Shown one piece after another: positions 34,549 to 44,770 of a stretch of DNA of 64,000 nt. The stretch is taken from assembly GCF_020667835.1 (NCBI RefSeq), contig NZ_JAFMPR010000004.1:124001-188000 (forward strand), given 5' to 3'. This stretch comes from Roseibaca sp. Y0-43 (lineage in GTDB: Bacteria > Pseudomonadota > Alphaproteobacteria > Rhodobacterales > Rhodobacteraceae). The notes beneath the pieces are model-generated. The model was not told where the DNA came from and did no database searches. It saw only the letters and a program-made list of their open reading frames with translations. The position numbers were made by a program, and so were the translations under genes. Every line of letters begins with the position of its first letter. Within the stretch, counting starts at the first letter, position 1.

Positions 34549-37425
34549 TCACCCAAGGGCAGCGCTGCATCGCGCGCATGTGTGCGGGTGGGCGTGGCTT
34601 CCGACATCGGGCGTGATTTTCCAGCAGCGTTGGCATTTTTCGCCGTCCGCGCGGGCAAAGACCACGGCCACGCCGGGGGCATCGTCCAGCGTGAACGCGC
34701 CTTCGGGGGCGGGGTCAGTGCTGAGGCTGATGCCAGAAGTGATGCACAGATCGGCAAATGCCTCTGGATCTGTGACGACCTGCGCTTGCGCATCAGGCAG
34801 GTGCAGCACCGGCGCGGCCTCCAGGCTTGCGCCGATGGTCTTGGCGCGGCGCTCTTCTTCCAGCGCGCCGGTCACGACACGGCGCAACATGCGCAGGGTC
34901 TTCATGCGCTGAGCCAGATCGGGGTCCAGCCAGTCTGTGGGCGTGGCCGGAATATCATGCAGGTGCACGCTGTCATCCTCGGACGGGAAGCGCGACAGCC
35001 ACACATCTTCCATGGTGAAAGGCAGGATCGGGGCTAGCCATGTCACCAAGCGGTGGAACAGCAGGTCCAGCACGGTGCGCGCCGCGCGGCGGCGCAGGCT
35101 GCCCGGCGCATCGCAGTAAAGTGCATCTTTGCGCACGTCAAAGTAGAAGGCTGACAGGTCGGTTGTTGCAAAATTGAACAAGGCCTGGAACACGCCCTGG
35201 AAGTCATAGGCGTCGTAGCCCTTGCGGACCACTCCATCCAGCTCAGCCATGCGGTGCAGGATCAGGCGCTCCAACTCGGGCATGTCGGCGGGCGCGACGC
35301 GCTCGTCCTCGGACCAGCCCGACAGGTTGCCCAGCATGAAGCGCAGCGTGTTGCGCAGGCGGCGGTAGCTGTCGGCCACCCCTTTCAGGATTTCCTTGCC
35401 GATGCGCAAATCCGCCGTGTAGTCCGATTGCGCAACCCAAAGCCGCAGGATGTCCGCACCGTATTGGTCGATCACCTCTTGCGGGGCGACGGTGTTGCCC
35501 AGTGATTTGGACATTTTCATGCCCTTCTCGTCCAGCGTGAAGCCATGGGTCAGCACGCCGCGATAAGGCGCGCGGCCCTTGGTCGCGCAGGCTTGCAGCA
35601 TCGACGAATGGAACCAGCCGCGGTGCTGGTCGGTCCCTTCCAGATAAAGGTCGGCAATCCCGTCGGGGCTGCCATCCGCGCGGTCACGCAGCACGAAAGC
35701 ATGGGTAGAACCAGAGTCGAACCACACGTCCAGAATGTCAAAAACCTGCTCATAGGCTTCGGGGTCATGCAGGTTTCCAAGGACACGTTCCTTAAAACCT
35801 TTCACATACCAAACATCCGCCCCCTCTTTCTCGAACGCGGCCTTGATGCGGGCGTTGACCTGCGGGTCACGCAGCAGGAAGTCGGGGTCGGTCGGTTTCG
35901 CGCCCTTTTTCACGAAACAGGTCAGCGGCACACCCCATGCGCGCTGGCGCGACAGCACCCAGTCGGGGCGGTTCTCGATCATCGAATACAGACGGTTGCG
36001 CCCGGTCTGGGGCGTCCATTTCACCAGCCGGTCGATGGATTCCAGCGCGCGCTTGCGGATCGTGTCGCCATATTCACCCATCCCGTCATCGAGCGGTTTG
36101 TCGATGGCGGCGAACCATTGCGCGGTGTTGCGGTAGATCAGCGGCGCTTTCGAACGCCAGCTATGCGGGTAGCTATGGCGCAGCTTGCCCTTGGCAAAGA
36201 GCGCGCCGGCATAGGCCAGTTGCTTGATGACGGCCACGTTTGCGCCGCCTTCCTTGCCGTCGGGCTTGATGATGACCTCGCCGCCGAACAGCGGCAGATC
36301 GGCGCGGTAGCTGCCGTCTTCCAGCACGTTATAGGTCATCGGCAGGCCGTGTTTGAGGCCCACCTGATAGTCGTCATCGCCATGGCTGGGGGCGGTGTGG
36401 ACGAACCCGGTGCCCGCGTCATCGGTGACATGGTCGCCGGGCAGCATGGGCACGTCGAAATCCCATTCGCCATTTGCGCCTTCGACACCCCGTAAGGGGT
36501 GGGCGAGGGTCAGCGCGGCGAGTTCATCCGCCGACACATCGCGCAGGCGTTGCGCCGTGACCTTGGCCGCCGCAAAGGCGCTTTCGGCCAGCGCATCGGC
36601 CAAGATGACCTTCTCGCCGGCATCCATCTTTGCGCCTTCGGGAACCTCGGTCACTTCATAAAGGCCATAGGCGATGCCGGGGCCGAAGCACACGGCGCGG
36701 TTTTGCGGGATGGTCCAGGGGGTGGTGGTCCAGATGACCACAGACGCGCCCTCAAGCGCGCCCGCGACGACCCCAAACCGCACCCAAATCGTATGCGACG
36801 TATGTTCGTGATACTCGACCTCGGCCTCTGCCAGCGCGGTTTTCTCGACCGGCGACCACATCACGGGCTTGGACCCCTGATAGAGCGAGCCGTTCATCAC
36901 GAGCTTCATGAACTCGTCCGCGATCACGGCCTCGGCGTGGTAGTCCATGGTCAGGTAAGGGTCATCCCATTTCCCGGTGATGCCCAGACGCTTGAATTCC
37001 TCGCGCTGCACGTCGATCCAGCCGGCGGCGAAGCGGCGGCATTCCTGACGGAAATCGACCACGTCGACCGCGTCCTTGTCCAAGCCTTCGGCGCGGTATT
37101 TCTCTTCGATCTTCCACTCGATCGGCAGGCCGTGGCAATCCCAGCCCGGCACATAGCGCGCATCGCGGCCCAGCATTTGCTGGCTGCGGGTGATGAAGTC
37201 TTTCAGCACCTTGTTCAGCGCGTGGCCGATATGCAGATGGCCGTTCGCATAGGGGGGGCCGTCATGCAGGATGAAGGGCTTGCGGCCTTCGGCCGATCCG
37301 CGCAGGCGGTCATAGATGCCAAGGCGTTCCCACCGGGCCAGCCAGTCGGGTTCGCGGGCAGGCAGGCCCGCGCGCATCGGGAAGTCGGTTTCAGGCAGAA
37401 ACAGGGTGTCTTTGTAGTCGGTCAT
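34549..37425 (-). CDS. ileS: Isoleucine--tRNA ligase
   Basis: 958-residue class I synthetase. The HIGH motif is in NGHLHIGHALN near residue 55, the KMSKS motif in KGMKMSKSLGN, and an editing domain with VIWTTTPWTIPQN. The C-terminal zinc motif CQRCW...CARC is present. Start 37425 (MTDYKD) matches the family. A 9-bp stem-loop lies about 45 bp upstream. Confidence 0.97.
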   Translation of the reverse strand: MTDYKDTLFLPETDFPMRAGLPAREPDWLARWERLGIYDRLRGSAEGRKPFILHDGPPYANGHLHIGHALNKVLKDFITRSQQMLGRDARYVPGWDCHGLPIEWKIEEKYRAEGLDKDAVDVVDFRQECRRFAAGWIDVQREEFKRLGITGKWDDPYLTMDYHAEAVIADEFMKLVMNGSLYQGSKPVMWSPVEKTALAEAEVEYHEHTSHTIWVRFGVVAGALEGASVVIWTTTPWTIPQNRAVCFGPGIAYGLYEVTEVPEGAKMDAGEKVILADALAESAFAAAKVTAQRLRDVSADELAALTLAHPLRGVEGANGEWDFDVPMLPGDHVTDDAGTGFVHTAPSHGDDDYQVGLKHGLPMTYNVLEDGSYRADLPLFGGEVIIKPDGKEGGANVAVIKQLAYAGALFAKGKLRHSYPHSWRSKAPLIYRNTAQWFAAIDKPLDDGMGEYGDTIRKRALESIDRLVKWTPQTGRNRLYSMIENRPDWVLSRQRAWGVPLTCFVKKGAKPTDPDFLLRDPQVNARIKAAFEKEGADVWYVKGFKERVLGNLHDPEAYEQVFDILDVWFDSGSTHAFVLRDRADGSPDGIADLYLEGTDQHRGWFHSSMLQACATKGRAPYRGVLTHGFTLDEKGMKMSKSLGNTVAPQEVIDQYGADILRLWVAQSDYTADLRIGKEILKGVADSYRRLRNTLRFMLGNLSGWSEDERVAPADMPELERLILHRMAELDGVVRKGYDAYDFQGVFQALFNFATTDLSAFYFDVRKDALYCDAPGSLRRRAARTVLDLLFHRLVTWLAPILPFTMEDVWLSRFPSEDDSVHLHDIPATPTDWLDPDLAQRMKTLRMLRRVVTGALEEERRAKTIGASLEAAPVLHLPDAQAQVVTDPEAFADLCITSGISLSTDPAPEGAFTLDDAPGVAVVFARADGEKCQRCWKITPDVGSHAHPHTCARCSAALG

Positions 37426-37471
37426 ATCAGCGATCTCTGGTTGGGAATTTGACGGGCAAGCGCAGTTTTGA

Positions 37472-37502
37472 CCCGGCACTCCGGGCGCGTCAGAGTGCCG
37501 GG
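37472..37502. repeat. Inverted repeat in the ileS leader region
   Basis: CCCGGCACT and AGTGCCGGG form a perfect 9-bp stem with a 13-nt GC-rich loop, 47 bp upstream of the ileS start. No T-run follows on either strand. It could be part of the ileS leader or a regulator site. Confidence 0.45.
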
Positions 37503-37634
37503 ACGCTAATTCGCTGGATGATCGCTATGAAGAACATGCGCGCCTTATAGGGTCGGGCGCGCGCGGGGTCCAGAGGGGCGCTTGCCTGTTTTCGCCCGCT
37601 CCGCTAGCTCTGGGCCAAAACCGGAGGATGACCC

Positions 37635-38048
37635 ATGCTGATGCCCTTTCACTTTGCCTATCATGTTCGTGACCTGACCGAAGCGCGTGCCTTCTACGGC
37701 GATGTGCTGGGCTGTGCCGAGGGGCGCAGCACCGAAACCTGGGTGGATTTCGACTTTTTCGGCCACCAGATCAGCCTGCATTTGGGCGAGCCTTTCGCCA
37801 ACGCGCCCACGGGCAAGGTGGGCGAGCATATGGTGCCGATGCCGCATTTCGGGCTGGTGCTGGACGTGGACCGCTTTCGCGCGCTGGCCGACCGGCTGAA
37901 AGCGGCGGGTGTCGATTTCGTGATCCCGCCGACGCTGCGGTTCGAAGGGCAGCCGGGCGAGCAATGGACGATGTTTTTCCGCGACCCGTCGGGCAACCCG
38001 ATAGAGGTGAAGGGCTATGCCAGCGCCGATCAGGTCTTTGCCAGCTGA
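37635..38048 (+). CDS. VOC (glyoxalase/dioxygenase) family protein
   Basis: 137-residue single VOC-superfamily protein with the paired beta-alpha-beta-beta-beta modules: FHFAYHVRDLTEARAFYGDVLGC at the N-terminus (in two halves) and MFFRDPSGNPIEVKGY at the C-terminus. The metal-binding positions look like His7/His-like and Glu near the end. Substrate unknown. SD GGAGGATG precedes the ATG. Its 3' end overlaps the convergent cutA by 19 bp. Confidence 0.88.
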   Translation: MLMPFHFAYHVRDLTEARAFYGDVLGCAEGRSTETWVDFDFFGHQISLHLGEPFANAPTGKVGEHMVPMPHFGLVLDVDRFRALADRLKAAGVDFVIPPTLRFEGQPGEQWTMFFRDPSGNPIEVKGYASADQVFAS

Positions 38049-38359
38049 CATTCCTCTGCGATCCATTCCGCCACGCCGGGGCCAACAGCCGCGATGGGCA
38101 GGGCGGTGATCGCGGGCAGGCGGTAGATGTGATGCGTCGCGATCACCTCGCACAGCGCATCGAACAGCGCGGCGGGGGTTTTCAGGCGCAAGAGGACTTC
38201 ACTCTCGGAATCGATCTGCCCCTGCCAATGGAACAGGCTTTCCACGCCGGGCAGGATATTGGCGCAGGCCACCAGCCGCGCCTTGAGCGCCGCGCGGGCA
38301 ATCCTGCGCGCGCTGTCCTCGTCCGGGCAGGTGACTTCCACTTCCAGAAAATCGGTCAT
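38030..38359 (-). CDS. cutA: Divalent-cation tolerance protein CutA
   Basis: 109-residue CutA1 family protein, a very stable ferredoxin-like trimer. CANILPGVESLFHWQG and SEVLLRLKT are the family signatures. Although named for copper tolerance, the physiological role is unsettled. Its ATG overlaps the stop of the glycosyltransferase-like gene (ATGA). Confidence 0.92.
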   Translation of the reverse strand: MTDFLEVEVTCPDEDSARRIARAALKARLVACANILPGVESLFHWQGQIDSESEVLLRLKTPAALFDALCEVIATHHIYRLPAITALPIAAVGPGVAEWIAEECQLAKT

Positions 38360-39327
38360 CGCACCCAATGCCCCGCATCCATGATTGCTGCCTTGCGAGC
38401 CAAATATTTCAGGGGCGTGGGCCGCGCGGCCATGATCTGGCGCAAAGCCGGGCCGTTTTCCTTGAAGATCATGCGCCGGAACGAAACATACTGGTTGAAG
38501 ATGTCCCACAAATGCGGGGCGCGCGTGACCGCTTCGAGAGTCGCGACGGCTTGGTCGGAACCGTAGGCGTAGATCTCTGGCAAGGCGCGGTAATGCAGCG
38601 ATTTCGCACCGTCGAGGCCCGTGTCACGCCGCCCGCCGCCCTCTGCCGCGATCGCCAAGGGCAGCACGATCTGGTCCAGCCACGGGAATAGCGCCTGTGT
38701 CGCCAGTTCCGGCGGCGGGTCGCGTTCGATCTGCGCGGCATAGTCCAGCAGGCGCGCGCCCAAGCTGTGCGGGCAGGTGCCGGTAAACCAGCCCGCGTTG
38801 AAATACAGGTAGCGCCGCCAGTCATCCGCGCCGAAGCGCGTGTCGAGCGTTTGCGCCATGTCCAGCCCGAAGCGGTCGTACAGCGCACCCCAGATCTGCG
38901 CGGTGCTGGGGCCATATAGCGGTTCGCGGGGCCATGTGGGTTCCACCCGTTGCGAGGCCGTGGGCGGCACCGCCACCACGTCAGCAAGCGGCCCGGTCAC
39001 AAGCGTGTCGGTGTCGAAAAAGGCGAAAGGCTCGGCTTTGGGCAAGAGCGCGAGCGCCTCCAGCTTGTTGCCCTGCGGGTAACGCGCGCCGAAATGCTTG
39101 CTGTGCAGCGGCACGATATCCGCACCCAAGGCCCGCAATTCTCGGCGAATGGCGGGGCGGCTTATGCGCGGGTCGTCAGGCCAAAGCGGCCCCGGTTGCG
39201 GCTCTGCCACGACCAGCCGCAGATCGCGGTTTTCCGGGAAATGGCGCAGGCTGGCGGCGAATAGAAGCGCCTCGTATTGCAGCCGCCCGTCTTGCGCCAC
39301 GATCAGGATATTGCGGATCGTTCCCAT
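38356..39327 (-). CDS. Glycosyltransferase-like (GT-A fold) hypothetical protein
   Basis: 323 residues, soluble. N-terminal strand RNILIVAQDGRLQYEALLF and a central FAFFDTDTLV with the DxD metal/nucleotide-sugar motif near residue 105 suggest a GT-A nucleotide-sugar transferase. WRRYLYFNAGWF near 168 resembles the acceptor-side motif FNAG seen in such folds. Acceptor and sugar unknown. Coupled to cutA by ATGA. Confidence 0.6.
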   Translation of the reverse strand: MGTIRNILIVAQDGRLQYEALLFAASLRHFPENRDLRLVVAEPQPGPLWPDDPRISRPAIRRELRALGADIVPLHSKHFGARYPQGNKLEALALLPKAEPFAFFDTDTLVTGPLADVVAVPPTASQRVEPTWPREPLYGPSTAQIWGALYDRFGLDMAQTLDTRFGADDWRRYLYFNAGWFTGTCPHSLGARLLDYAAQIERDPPPELATQALFPWLDQIVLPLAIAAEGGGRRDTGLDGAKSLHYRALPEIYAYGSDQAVATLEAVTRAPHLWDIFNQYVSFRRMIFKENGPALRQIMAARPTPLKYLARKAAIMDAGHWVR

Positions 39328-39456
39328 CTGCGCCCCTTCGACAACGCGCCTATGATAGGGGCAGACGCGGATCGGCGCAAAGCCATTTCATCTTGTCATA
39401 ACGCTGCATGGCTGGGAGTTGGTCATAAGTGCAGGAATCCACGAATGAGCCTAATT

Positions 39457-40827
39457 TCAACAGTTTGGAATATTCACCGCAAGCCCGCCCAAGGCCGTTT
39501 CCTTGTATTTTTCCGACATGTCTGCCCCGGTCTGGCGCATCGCTTCGATACAATTGTCCAGCGGCATAAAATGCGTGCCGTCGCCGCGCAGCGCAAGCGA
39601 CGCGGCGGACACCGCCTTGATCGCGCCCAAGCCATTGCGCTCGATGCAGGGCACCTGAACCAGCCCTTTGACCGGATCGCAGGTCATGCCCAGATGATGC
39701 TCCAGCGCGATTTCGGCGGCGTTTTCGATCTGTTCGGGCGTGCCGCCCAGCACGGCGGCAAGCCCTGCCGCCGCCATGGCCGAGGCCGCGCCGACCTCTG
39801 CCTGGCAGCCGCATTCCGCGCCAGAGATTGACGCATTATGCTTGACCAGCCCGCCAATGGCCGAAGCGGTCAGCAGGAATTCGCCGACGCGCGCCTCTGA
39901 CGCGCCGGGCACATGGTCCAGCCAGTAGCGGATGGTCGCGGGCACAACACCCGCCGCGCCATTTGTCGGCGCGGTCACAACCTGTCCCCCGGCGGCGTTT
40001 TCCTCGTTCACCGCCATCGCGTAGGTGCTGATCCAGTCGTTGATGACATGGGGCGCGGTCAGGTTCAGGCCGCGCTCGCGCTCCAGCGCTTCGCGGATGG
40101 CTTTGGCACGGCGTTTCACCTTCAACCCGCCGGGCAGGGTGCCGTCGCTGTCCAGCCCCCGGTCGATACAGGCGCGCATCACGGCCCAGATGCGGCGCAA
40201 GCCTTCGTCCAGCGCATTCGGACCCATATGCGCCAGTTCATTCGCGCGTTTCATCTGCGCAATGCTCTTGCCAGAGGCATGGGCCATCTTCAGCATCTGG
40301 GCCGCGCTGGCGAACGGGTAGGGGATGGGCGTGACGGGGGCGGGTGGCTCTGCGCCCAGCTCTGTCTCTGTCACGACGAAGCCGCCGCCGATGGAATAGT
40401 AGGTTTCCTGCGCGATCACGTCGCCTTGGGCATCGGTCGCCATCAGCCGCAAGCCGTTGGCATGGCCGGGCAAGGCTGGGCCGTAGTCGAAGTGCAGATC
40501 TGTGGCCGGGTCGAAGCGCAGGGTGCCAAGCCCGTCGACCTCTACCGTGTGATCGGCCTGAATACGGGTCAGTTCCGCCTCTGCGCGGGTTGCGTCATAG
40601 GCCGAGGGGATGAAGCCCGCCAGCCCGAGGATGACGGCGCGGTCGGTGGCATGGCCCACGCCCGTGAAGGCCAATGATCCGTGCAGGCTGGCGCGCAGCC
40701 CCGCGACGGCAAAGGGCAGTCCGCGCAGATGGTCCAGAAAGCGCGCGGCCGCGACCATCGGCCCCATCGTATGCGACGAGGACGGGCCGATCCCCACCTT
40801 GAACATGTCGAAAACCGACAGAAACAT
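39457..40827 (-). CDS. sdaA: L-serine ammonia-lyase (L-serine dehydratase)
   Basis: 456-residue single-chain iron-sulfur serine dehydratase converting L-serine to pyruvate and ammonia. The beta-type N-terminal domain begins [20 protein letters not shown]. The alpha domain carries the 4Fe-4S cysteines in [19 protein letters not shown] and VQVPCIERN. Length matches one-chain SdaA/SdaB. It produces pyruvate, as does the PLP lyase at 2262. Confidence 0.95.
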   Translation of the reverse strand: MFLSVFDMFKVGIGPSSSHTMGPMVAAARFLDHLRGLPFAVAGLRASLHGSLAFTGVGHATDRAVILGLAGFIPSAYDATRAEAELTRIQADHTVEVDGLGTLRFDPATDLHFDYGPALPGHANGLRLMATDAQGDVIAQETYYSIGGGFVVTETELGAEPPAPVTPIPYPFASAAQMLKMAHASGKSIAQMKRANELAHMGPNALDEGLRRIWAVMRACIDRGLDSDGTLPGGLKVKRRAKAIREALERERGLNLTAPHVINDWISTYAMAVNEENAAGGQVVTAPTNGAAGVVPATIRYWLDHVPGASEARVGEFLLTASAIGGLVKHNASISGAECGCQAEVGAASAMAAAGLAAVLGGTPEQIENAAEIALEHHLGMTCDPVKGLVQVPCIERNGLGAIKAVSAASLALRGDGTHFMPLDNCIEAMRQTGADMSEKYKETALGGLAVNIPNC

Positions 40828-40958
40828 CGCCCAACCCTCTCGCGCGTTATAGCGCCAGTGTTACAGGCCCATCGGGCGCGGTCAAATCCGGGAAGCGACA
40901 GTTTGGCGACCAAACAAGACCCCTTGGCAGATGCGCACGGCTCAGGCAGGGTTGTGGC

Positions 40959-41345
40959 ATGAAACCGCTCCTCGCCCTTGCCCCGCTTCTGGCGCTTGTC
41001 GCCTGTTCACCCACCACCAGCCCGCAGGCCGGACGCAGCCTGTTCGCGCAGAATTGTGTGCAATGTCACGGGCAGGACGCGCGCGGTGGCGGCACGATCC
41101 CGGACCTGACCGGTCTTGCCTTGCGGGCGGGCGGCACCTATCCGCAGGCGATGGTGCTGGACAAGCTGGATGGCTATGCGCGTGGCCAGGCCGTTTATGC
41201 CGGGGTCGAGATGCCGCAATTCGGCTACCTGCTGACCGGGCCGCTGACCCGTGTGGAATTGCCGGGAGGCATGTCGCGCGAGATGCCCGAAAAGATAGCG
41301 GCGCTCGACAGCTACCTGCGCAGCATTCAAAGGGCGGGCGATTAG
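40959..41345 (+). CDS. c-type cytochrome lipoprotein
   Basis: 128 residues. The signal ends in a lipobox LVACSP (Cys at about residue 16), so the protein is probably lipid-anchored on the periplasmic side. One heme site CVQCH lies near residue 33. A possible Met ligand is in GVEMPQFGY. Single small class I-like cytochrome; electron partner unknown. It is upstream of rpiA by 60 bp on the same strand. Confidence 0.85.
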   Translation: MKPLLALAPLLALVACSPTTSPQAGRSLFAQNCVQCHGQDARGGGTIPDLTGLALRAGGTYPQAMVLDKLDGYARGQAVYAGVEMPQFGYLLTGPLTRVELPGGMSREMPEKIAALDSYLRSIQRAGD

Positions 41346-41405
41346 GCCTTAAACCTTGGCGGCGAAGCGCCTATAACCCTGCCAACAGCTTAACGAGGGC
41401 TTTGC

Positions 41406-42194
41406 ATGACCGACCAGATGACCCCGATCGACCGCGCCAAATACGCGGCCGCCCATTGTGCCGCCGATTTCGTCAAGGACGGGATGCGCGTGGGGCTTGG
41501 AACCGGGTCCACGGCATCGTGGCTGGTACGCAGGCTGGGCGCGCGCGTGAAGCATGAGGGCTTGCGCATCATCGCGGTGCCGACATCGACGCGCACGGCA
41601 GAGCTTGCGCGCGAGGTGGGCATCAACGTGGTCACGCTGGACGAAGCGCGCTGGCTGGACCTGACGATTGACGGTGCCGACGAATTCGATGCCGAACTGA
41701 CGCTTATCAAGGGCGGCGGCGGCGCGCTGTTGCATGAAAAGATCGTGGCCACCGCATCGGACCAGATGATCGTCATCACTGACCCCGCCAAGGAAGTCGC
41801 TGCGCTGGGTGCCTTTCCGCTGCCGGTAGAGGTGATTCCCTTCGGCTGGCAGGCGTCGAAAGCGCTGATCGAGGAAATTTTGGCCAGCATGGATGTGCTG
41901 GACCGCCGCACCGCGCTTCGCATGAATGGCGACGCGCCCTATACCACGGATGAAGGCAACTACATTCTGGACTTGAGCCTTGGGCGCATCGGCAACGCGC
42001 GCCAGTTGTCGCTGGTGTTGAACCAGGTACCGGGCGTGGTGGAAAACGGCCTGTTCGTGGACATCGCCGATCAGGTCATCATCGGCCATCCGGATGGGGC
42101 CTGCGAGTTGCGCGACCTGTCGGACGGGTCGGCGCAGGTCAGCCATCGTCAGGTCGAACTGGCCGAGGCCAGCAACATTTTCAACGACCTCTAG
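41406..42194 (+). CDS. rpiA: Ribose-5-phosphate isomerase A
   Basis: 262-residue isomerase interconverting ribose 5-phosphate and ribulose 5-phosphate. Signature blocks: VGLGTGSTASWLVR near residue 30, DGADEFDAEL near 95, and IKGGGGALLHEKIVA near 107. Length normal. gor follows after 18 bp, a frequent Rhodobacteraceae pairing. Confidence 0.96.
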   Translation: MTDQMTPIDRAKYAAAHCAADFVKDGMRVGLGTGSTASWLVRRLGARVKHEGLRIIAVPTSTRTAELAREVGINVVTLDEARWLDLTIDGADEFDAELTLIKGGGGALLHEKIVATASDQMIVITDPAKEVAALGAFPLPVEVIPFGWQASKALIEEILASMDVLDRRTALRMNGDAPYTTDEGNYILDLSLGRIGNARQLSLVLNQVPGVVENGLFVDIADQVIIGHPDGACELRDLSDGSAQVSHRQVELAEASNIFNDL

Positions 42195-42212
42195 AACACG
42201 CAAGGAGGCATC

Positions 42213-43577
42213 ATGCCTTTCGACTATGATCTGTTCGTCATTGGGGGCGGGTCTGGGGGCGTGCGCGCCGCACGTATTGCTGCAAGCGAGCATGGCGCGA
42301 AAGTCGCGCTGGCCGAGGAATACCGCATGGGCGGCACCTGCGTCATTCGTGGCTGCGTGCCCAAGAAGCTGATGGTTTTCGCCTCTGAATATCCGGGCCG
42401 CGTGGCCGATGCGCAGGCCTATGGCTGGGACGCGCAGATCGGCGCGTTCGACTGGGGCGCGTTCCGTGCCAAGCTGGATGCCGAGCTGGACCGGTTGGAA
42501 GGGATCTACCGCAAGGGTCTGGACGGTGCGGGCGTGACGGTCTTCGACTGCCGCGCTACGCTGGACGACCCGCATACGGTCGAACTGGCCGATGGCCGCA
42601 AGATCACGGCGCGGCACATCCTGATTGCCACGGGCGGCACGCCGGTTGTGCCAGAGAAATGGCAGGGGCAGGGGGTCATGACCTCGAACGAGGTGTTCCT
42701 GATGGACAGCCTGCCCAAATCGCTGCTGATCGTGGGCGGGGGCTATATTGCCAGCGAATTCGCCTGCATCTTCAACGGGATGGGCGTGAAAACGACGCAA
42801 TTCTACCGCGGCGCGCAGATCTTGCGCGGCTTTGACGAGGAAGCGCGGGGCCATATCGCCGATGAAATGGCGGCAAACGGTGTCGATCTGCATCTGGGCA
42901 CCGATGTGGTCGAGATGCGCAGCGAGGGCGGGCAGACCTTCGTCAAATCCTCGACCGGGCATGACACGAGCTATGACGCGGTCATGTTCGCGACCGGGCG
43001 CAAACCCGCGACGGATGGGCTGGGGCTGGACAAGCTGGGGCTGGAGCTTGCGCCCGGCGGTGCGATCCCGGTCGACCGCTACAGCCAGACCGCGATCCCG
43101 TCCATCTATGCCGTGGGCGATGTGACCAACCGCGCAAACCTGACGCCTGTTGCCATCCGCGAGGGCCACGCTTTTGCCGATACCGTTTTTGGTGGCACGC
43201 CGCGGTATTTCGACCACGGGCTGATTCCGACGGCGGTGTTCACCCGCCCCGAATTCGGCACCGTTGGCCTGACAGAGGAAGAGGCCCGCGCCCAAGGCCC
43301 GGTCGATGTGTATAGCGCGGCCTTTCGCCCCATGCACAGCCTGTTCGCGGGCCGCAACTCTCGCGCGATGATGAAGCTGATCGTCTGCGCCAAGACCGAC
43401 CGCGTGCTGGGGTGTCACATCGTCGCGGATGGCGCGGGCGAGATGATCCAGCTTGCGGGCGTGGCCGTGTCGATGGGGGCCACGAAAGCACAGTTCGACG
43501 CAACCTTGGCGGTGCACCCGACCATGGCCGAGGAACTGGTCACAATGCGCAAACCCACGCGCAGCCATGCCGACTGA
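42213..43577 (+). CDS. gor: Glutathione-disulfide reductase
   Basis: 454-residue FAD/NADPH flavoenzyme. GGGSGGVRAAR (FAD site) at the N-terminus, redox-active disulfide in CVIRGCVPKK near residue 45, NADPH site GGGYIASEFA near 176, and the C-terminal HPTMAEE supplying the His-Glu pair of the partner subunit. AAGGAGG precedes the ATG. Confidence 0.95.
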   Translation: MPFDYDLFVIGGGSGGVRAARIAASEHGAKVALAEEYRMGGTCVIRGCVPKKLMVFASEYPGRVADAQAYGWDAQIGAFDWGAFRAKLDAELDRLEGIYRKGLDGAGVTVFDCRATLDDPHTVELADGRKITARHILIATGGTPVVPEKWQGQGVMTSNEVFLMDSLPKSLLIVGGGYIASEFACIFNGMGVKTTQFYRGAQILRGFDEEARGHIADEMAANGVDLHLGTDVVEMRSEGGQTFVKSSTGHDTSYDAVMFATGRKPATDGLGLDKLGLELAPGGAIPVDRYSQTAIPSIYAVGDVTNRANLTPVAIREGHAFADTVFGGTPRYFDHGLIPTAVFTRPEFGTVGLTEEEARAQGPVDVYSAAFRPMHSLFAGRNSRAMMKLIVCAKTDRVLGCHIVADGAGEMIQLAGVAVSMGATKAQFDATLAVHPTMAEELVTMRKPTRSHAD

Positions 43578-43642
43578 GGGTTGAATTCGCGGGCCGAAAA
43601 CCCAAGTTTCAAACAAAGCTGTAAATCAGGAATGGAGTCCAG

Positions 43643-44770
43643 ATGTCCGGAAATAACGGAGGGCCATGGGGAGGCGGCAATCGCGGCGGTGGCAACCGTG
43701 GTGGCGATGGCGGCAATAACGGCCCACGCGGCGGCGGTCAGCAAGTCCCCGAGATCGAAGAGATCGTGAAAAAGGGGCAAGAGCAGTTGCGCGTGCTGAT
43801 GGGCGGGCGCGGCGGCACTGGCGGCGGCAATAACGGCGGCGGCGCGGGTGGCGGGTTCACCAAGCGCGGCGTGTTGCTGGGCGCGGTCGCGCTTGTTGCG
43901 GCTTGGGCGTTTGCCTCCTTCTACACCGTCCGCCCGGAAGAGCGTTCGGTCGAGCTGCTGTTCGGCCAGTATTACGCAACCGGCAATCCGGGTCTGAACT
44001 TCGCGCCTTGGCCCGTGGTCAGCGCCGAGGTGGTGCAGGTCACGACCGAACGCGTGACCGAAGTGGGCACCGGCCGATCCGCTCTGGACAGTGGCCTGAT
44101 GCTGACCCGCGACGAGGCTGTTGTGGACATCGAATTCCAGGTTGTCTGGAACATCGCCGATCCCGCGCGCTTCCTGTTCAACCTTGCGGACCCCAGCGAA
44201 ACCGTGCGCGCCAGCTCTGAATCGGCGATGCGCGACATTATCGCGCGCTCTGAACTGTCGCCCATTCTGAACCGCGACCGGGGTGCGATTGCGGCCGATC
44301 TTCAGGCGGCGGTGCAGAACCTGCTGGACAGCTACGACGCCGGGATCAACGTGATCCGGGTGAACTTCGACAAGGCCGACCCGCCCGAGCAGGTCATCAG
44401 CGCCTTCCGCGACGTGCAGACCGCGCGTCAGGAACGCGACCGGCTGGAGCGTGAGGCCGATGCCTACGCAAACCGCGTCTTGGCCGAAGCCCGTGGTCAG
44501 GCCGCGCAGCTGCGCGAGGAAGCCGAGGCCTATCGCGCGCAAGTGGTCAACAACGCGCAGGGTGAGGCGAGCCGCTTCATCTCTGTCTACAGCGAATACG
44601 TGAATGCGCCCGAAGTGACGCGCAAGCGGATGTATCTGGAAACCATGGAACAGGTGCTTGGCGACATGAACCTGACCATTCTGGACAACGTGACGGGGGG
44701 TGACACCGGCAGTGGCGTCTTGCCCTACTTGCCGCTGAACGACCTGAACCGTCAGAGGAGTGCAAACTGA
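43643..44770 (+). CDS. hflK: HflK, FtsH-protease modulator subunit
   Basis: 375-residue single-pass inner-membrane SPFH protein. A Gly/Asn/Arg-rich cytosolic N-terminus (about 1-75) precedes the anchor (about 78-98) and the periplasmic SPFH domain starting YTVRPEERSVELLFG. Coiled coil in the last third (QERDRLEREADAYANRVL region). HflK and HflC form the large cage around FtsH and modulate degradation of membrane proteins. Stop and hflC start share one base (TGATG). Confidence 0.95.
   Translation: MSGNNGGPWGGGNRGGGNRGGDGGNNGPRGGGQQVPEIEEIVKKGQEQLRVLMGGRGGTGGGNNGGGAGGGFTKRGVLLGAVALVAAWAFASFYTVRPEERSVELLFGQYYATGNPGLNFAPWPVVSAEVVQVTTERVTEVGTGRSALDSGLMLTRDEAVVDIEFQVVWNIADPARFLFNLADPSETVRASSESAMRDIIARSELSPILNRDRGAIAADLQAAVQNLLDSYDAGINVIRVNFDKADPPEQVISAFRDVQTARQERDRLEREADAYANRVLAEARGQAAQLREEAEAYRAQVVNNAQGEASRFISVYSEYVNAPEVTRKRMYLETMEQVLGDMNLTILDNVTGGDTGSGVLPYLPLNDLNRQRSAN

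Noticed and set aside
37426-37634. T-box or other riboswitch upstream of ileS
   Set aside because: T-boxes are not a feature of alphaproteobacteria, and I could not find the specifier or antiterminator bulge sequences; only a simple dyad is present.
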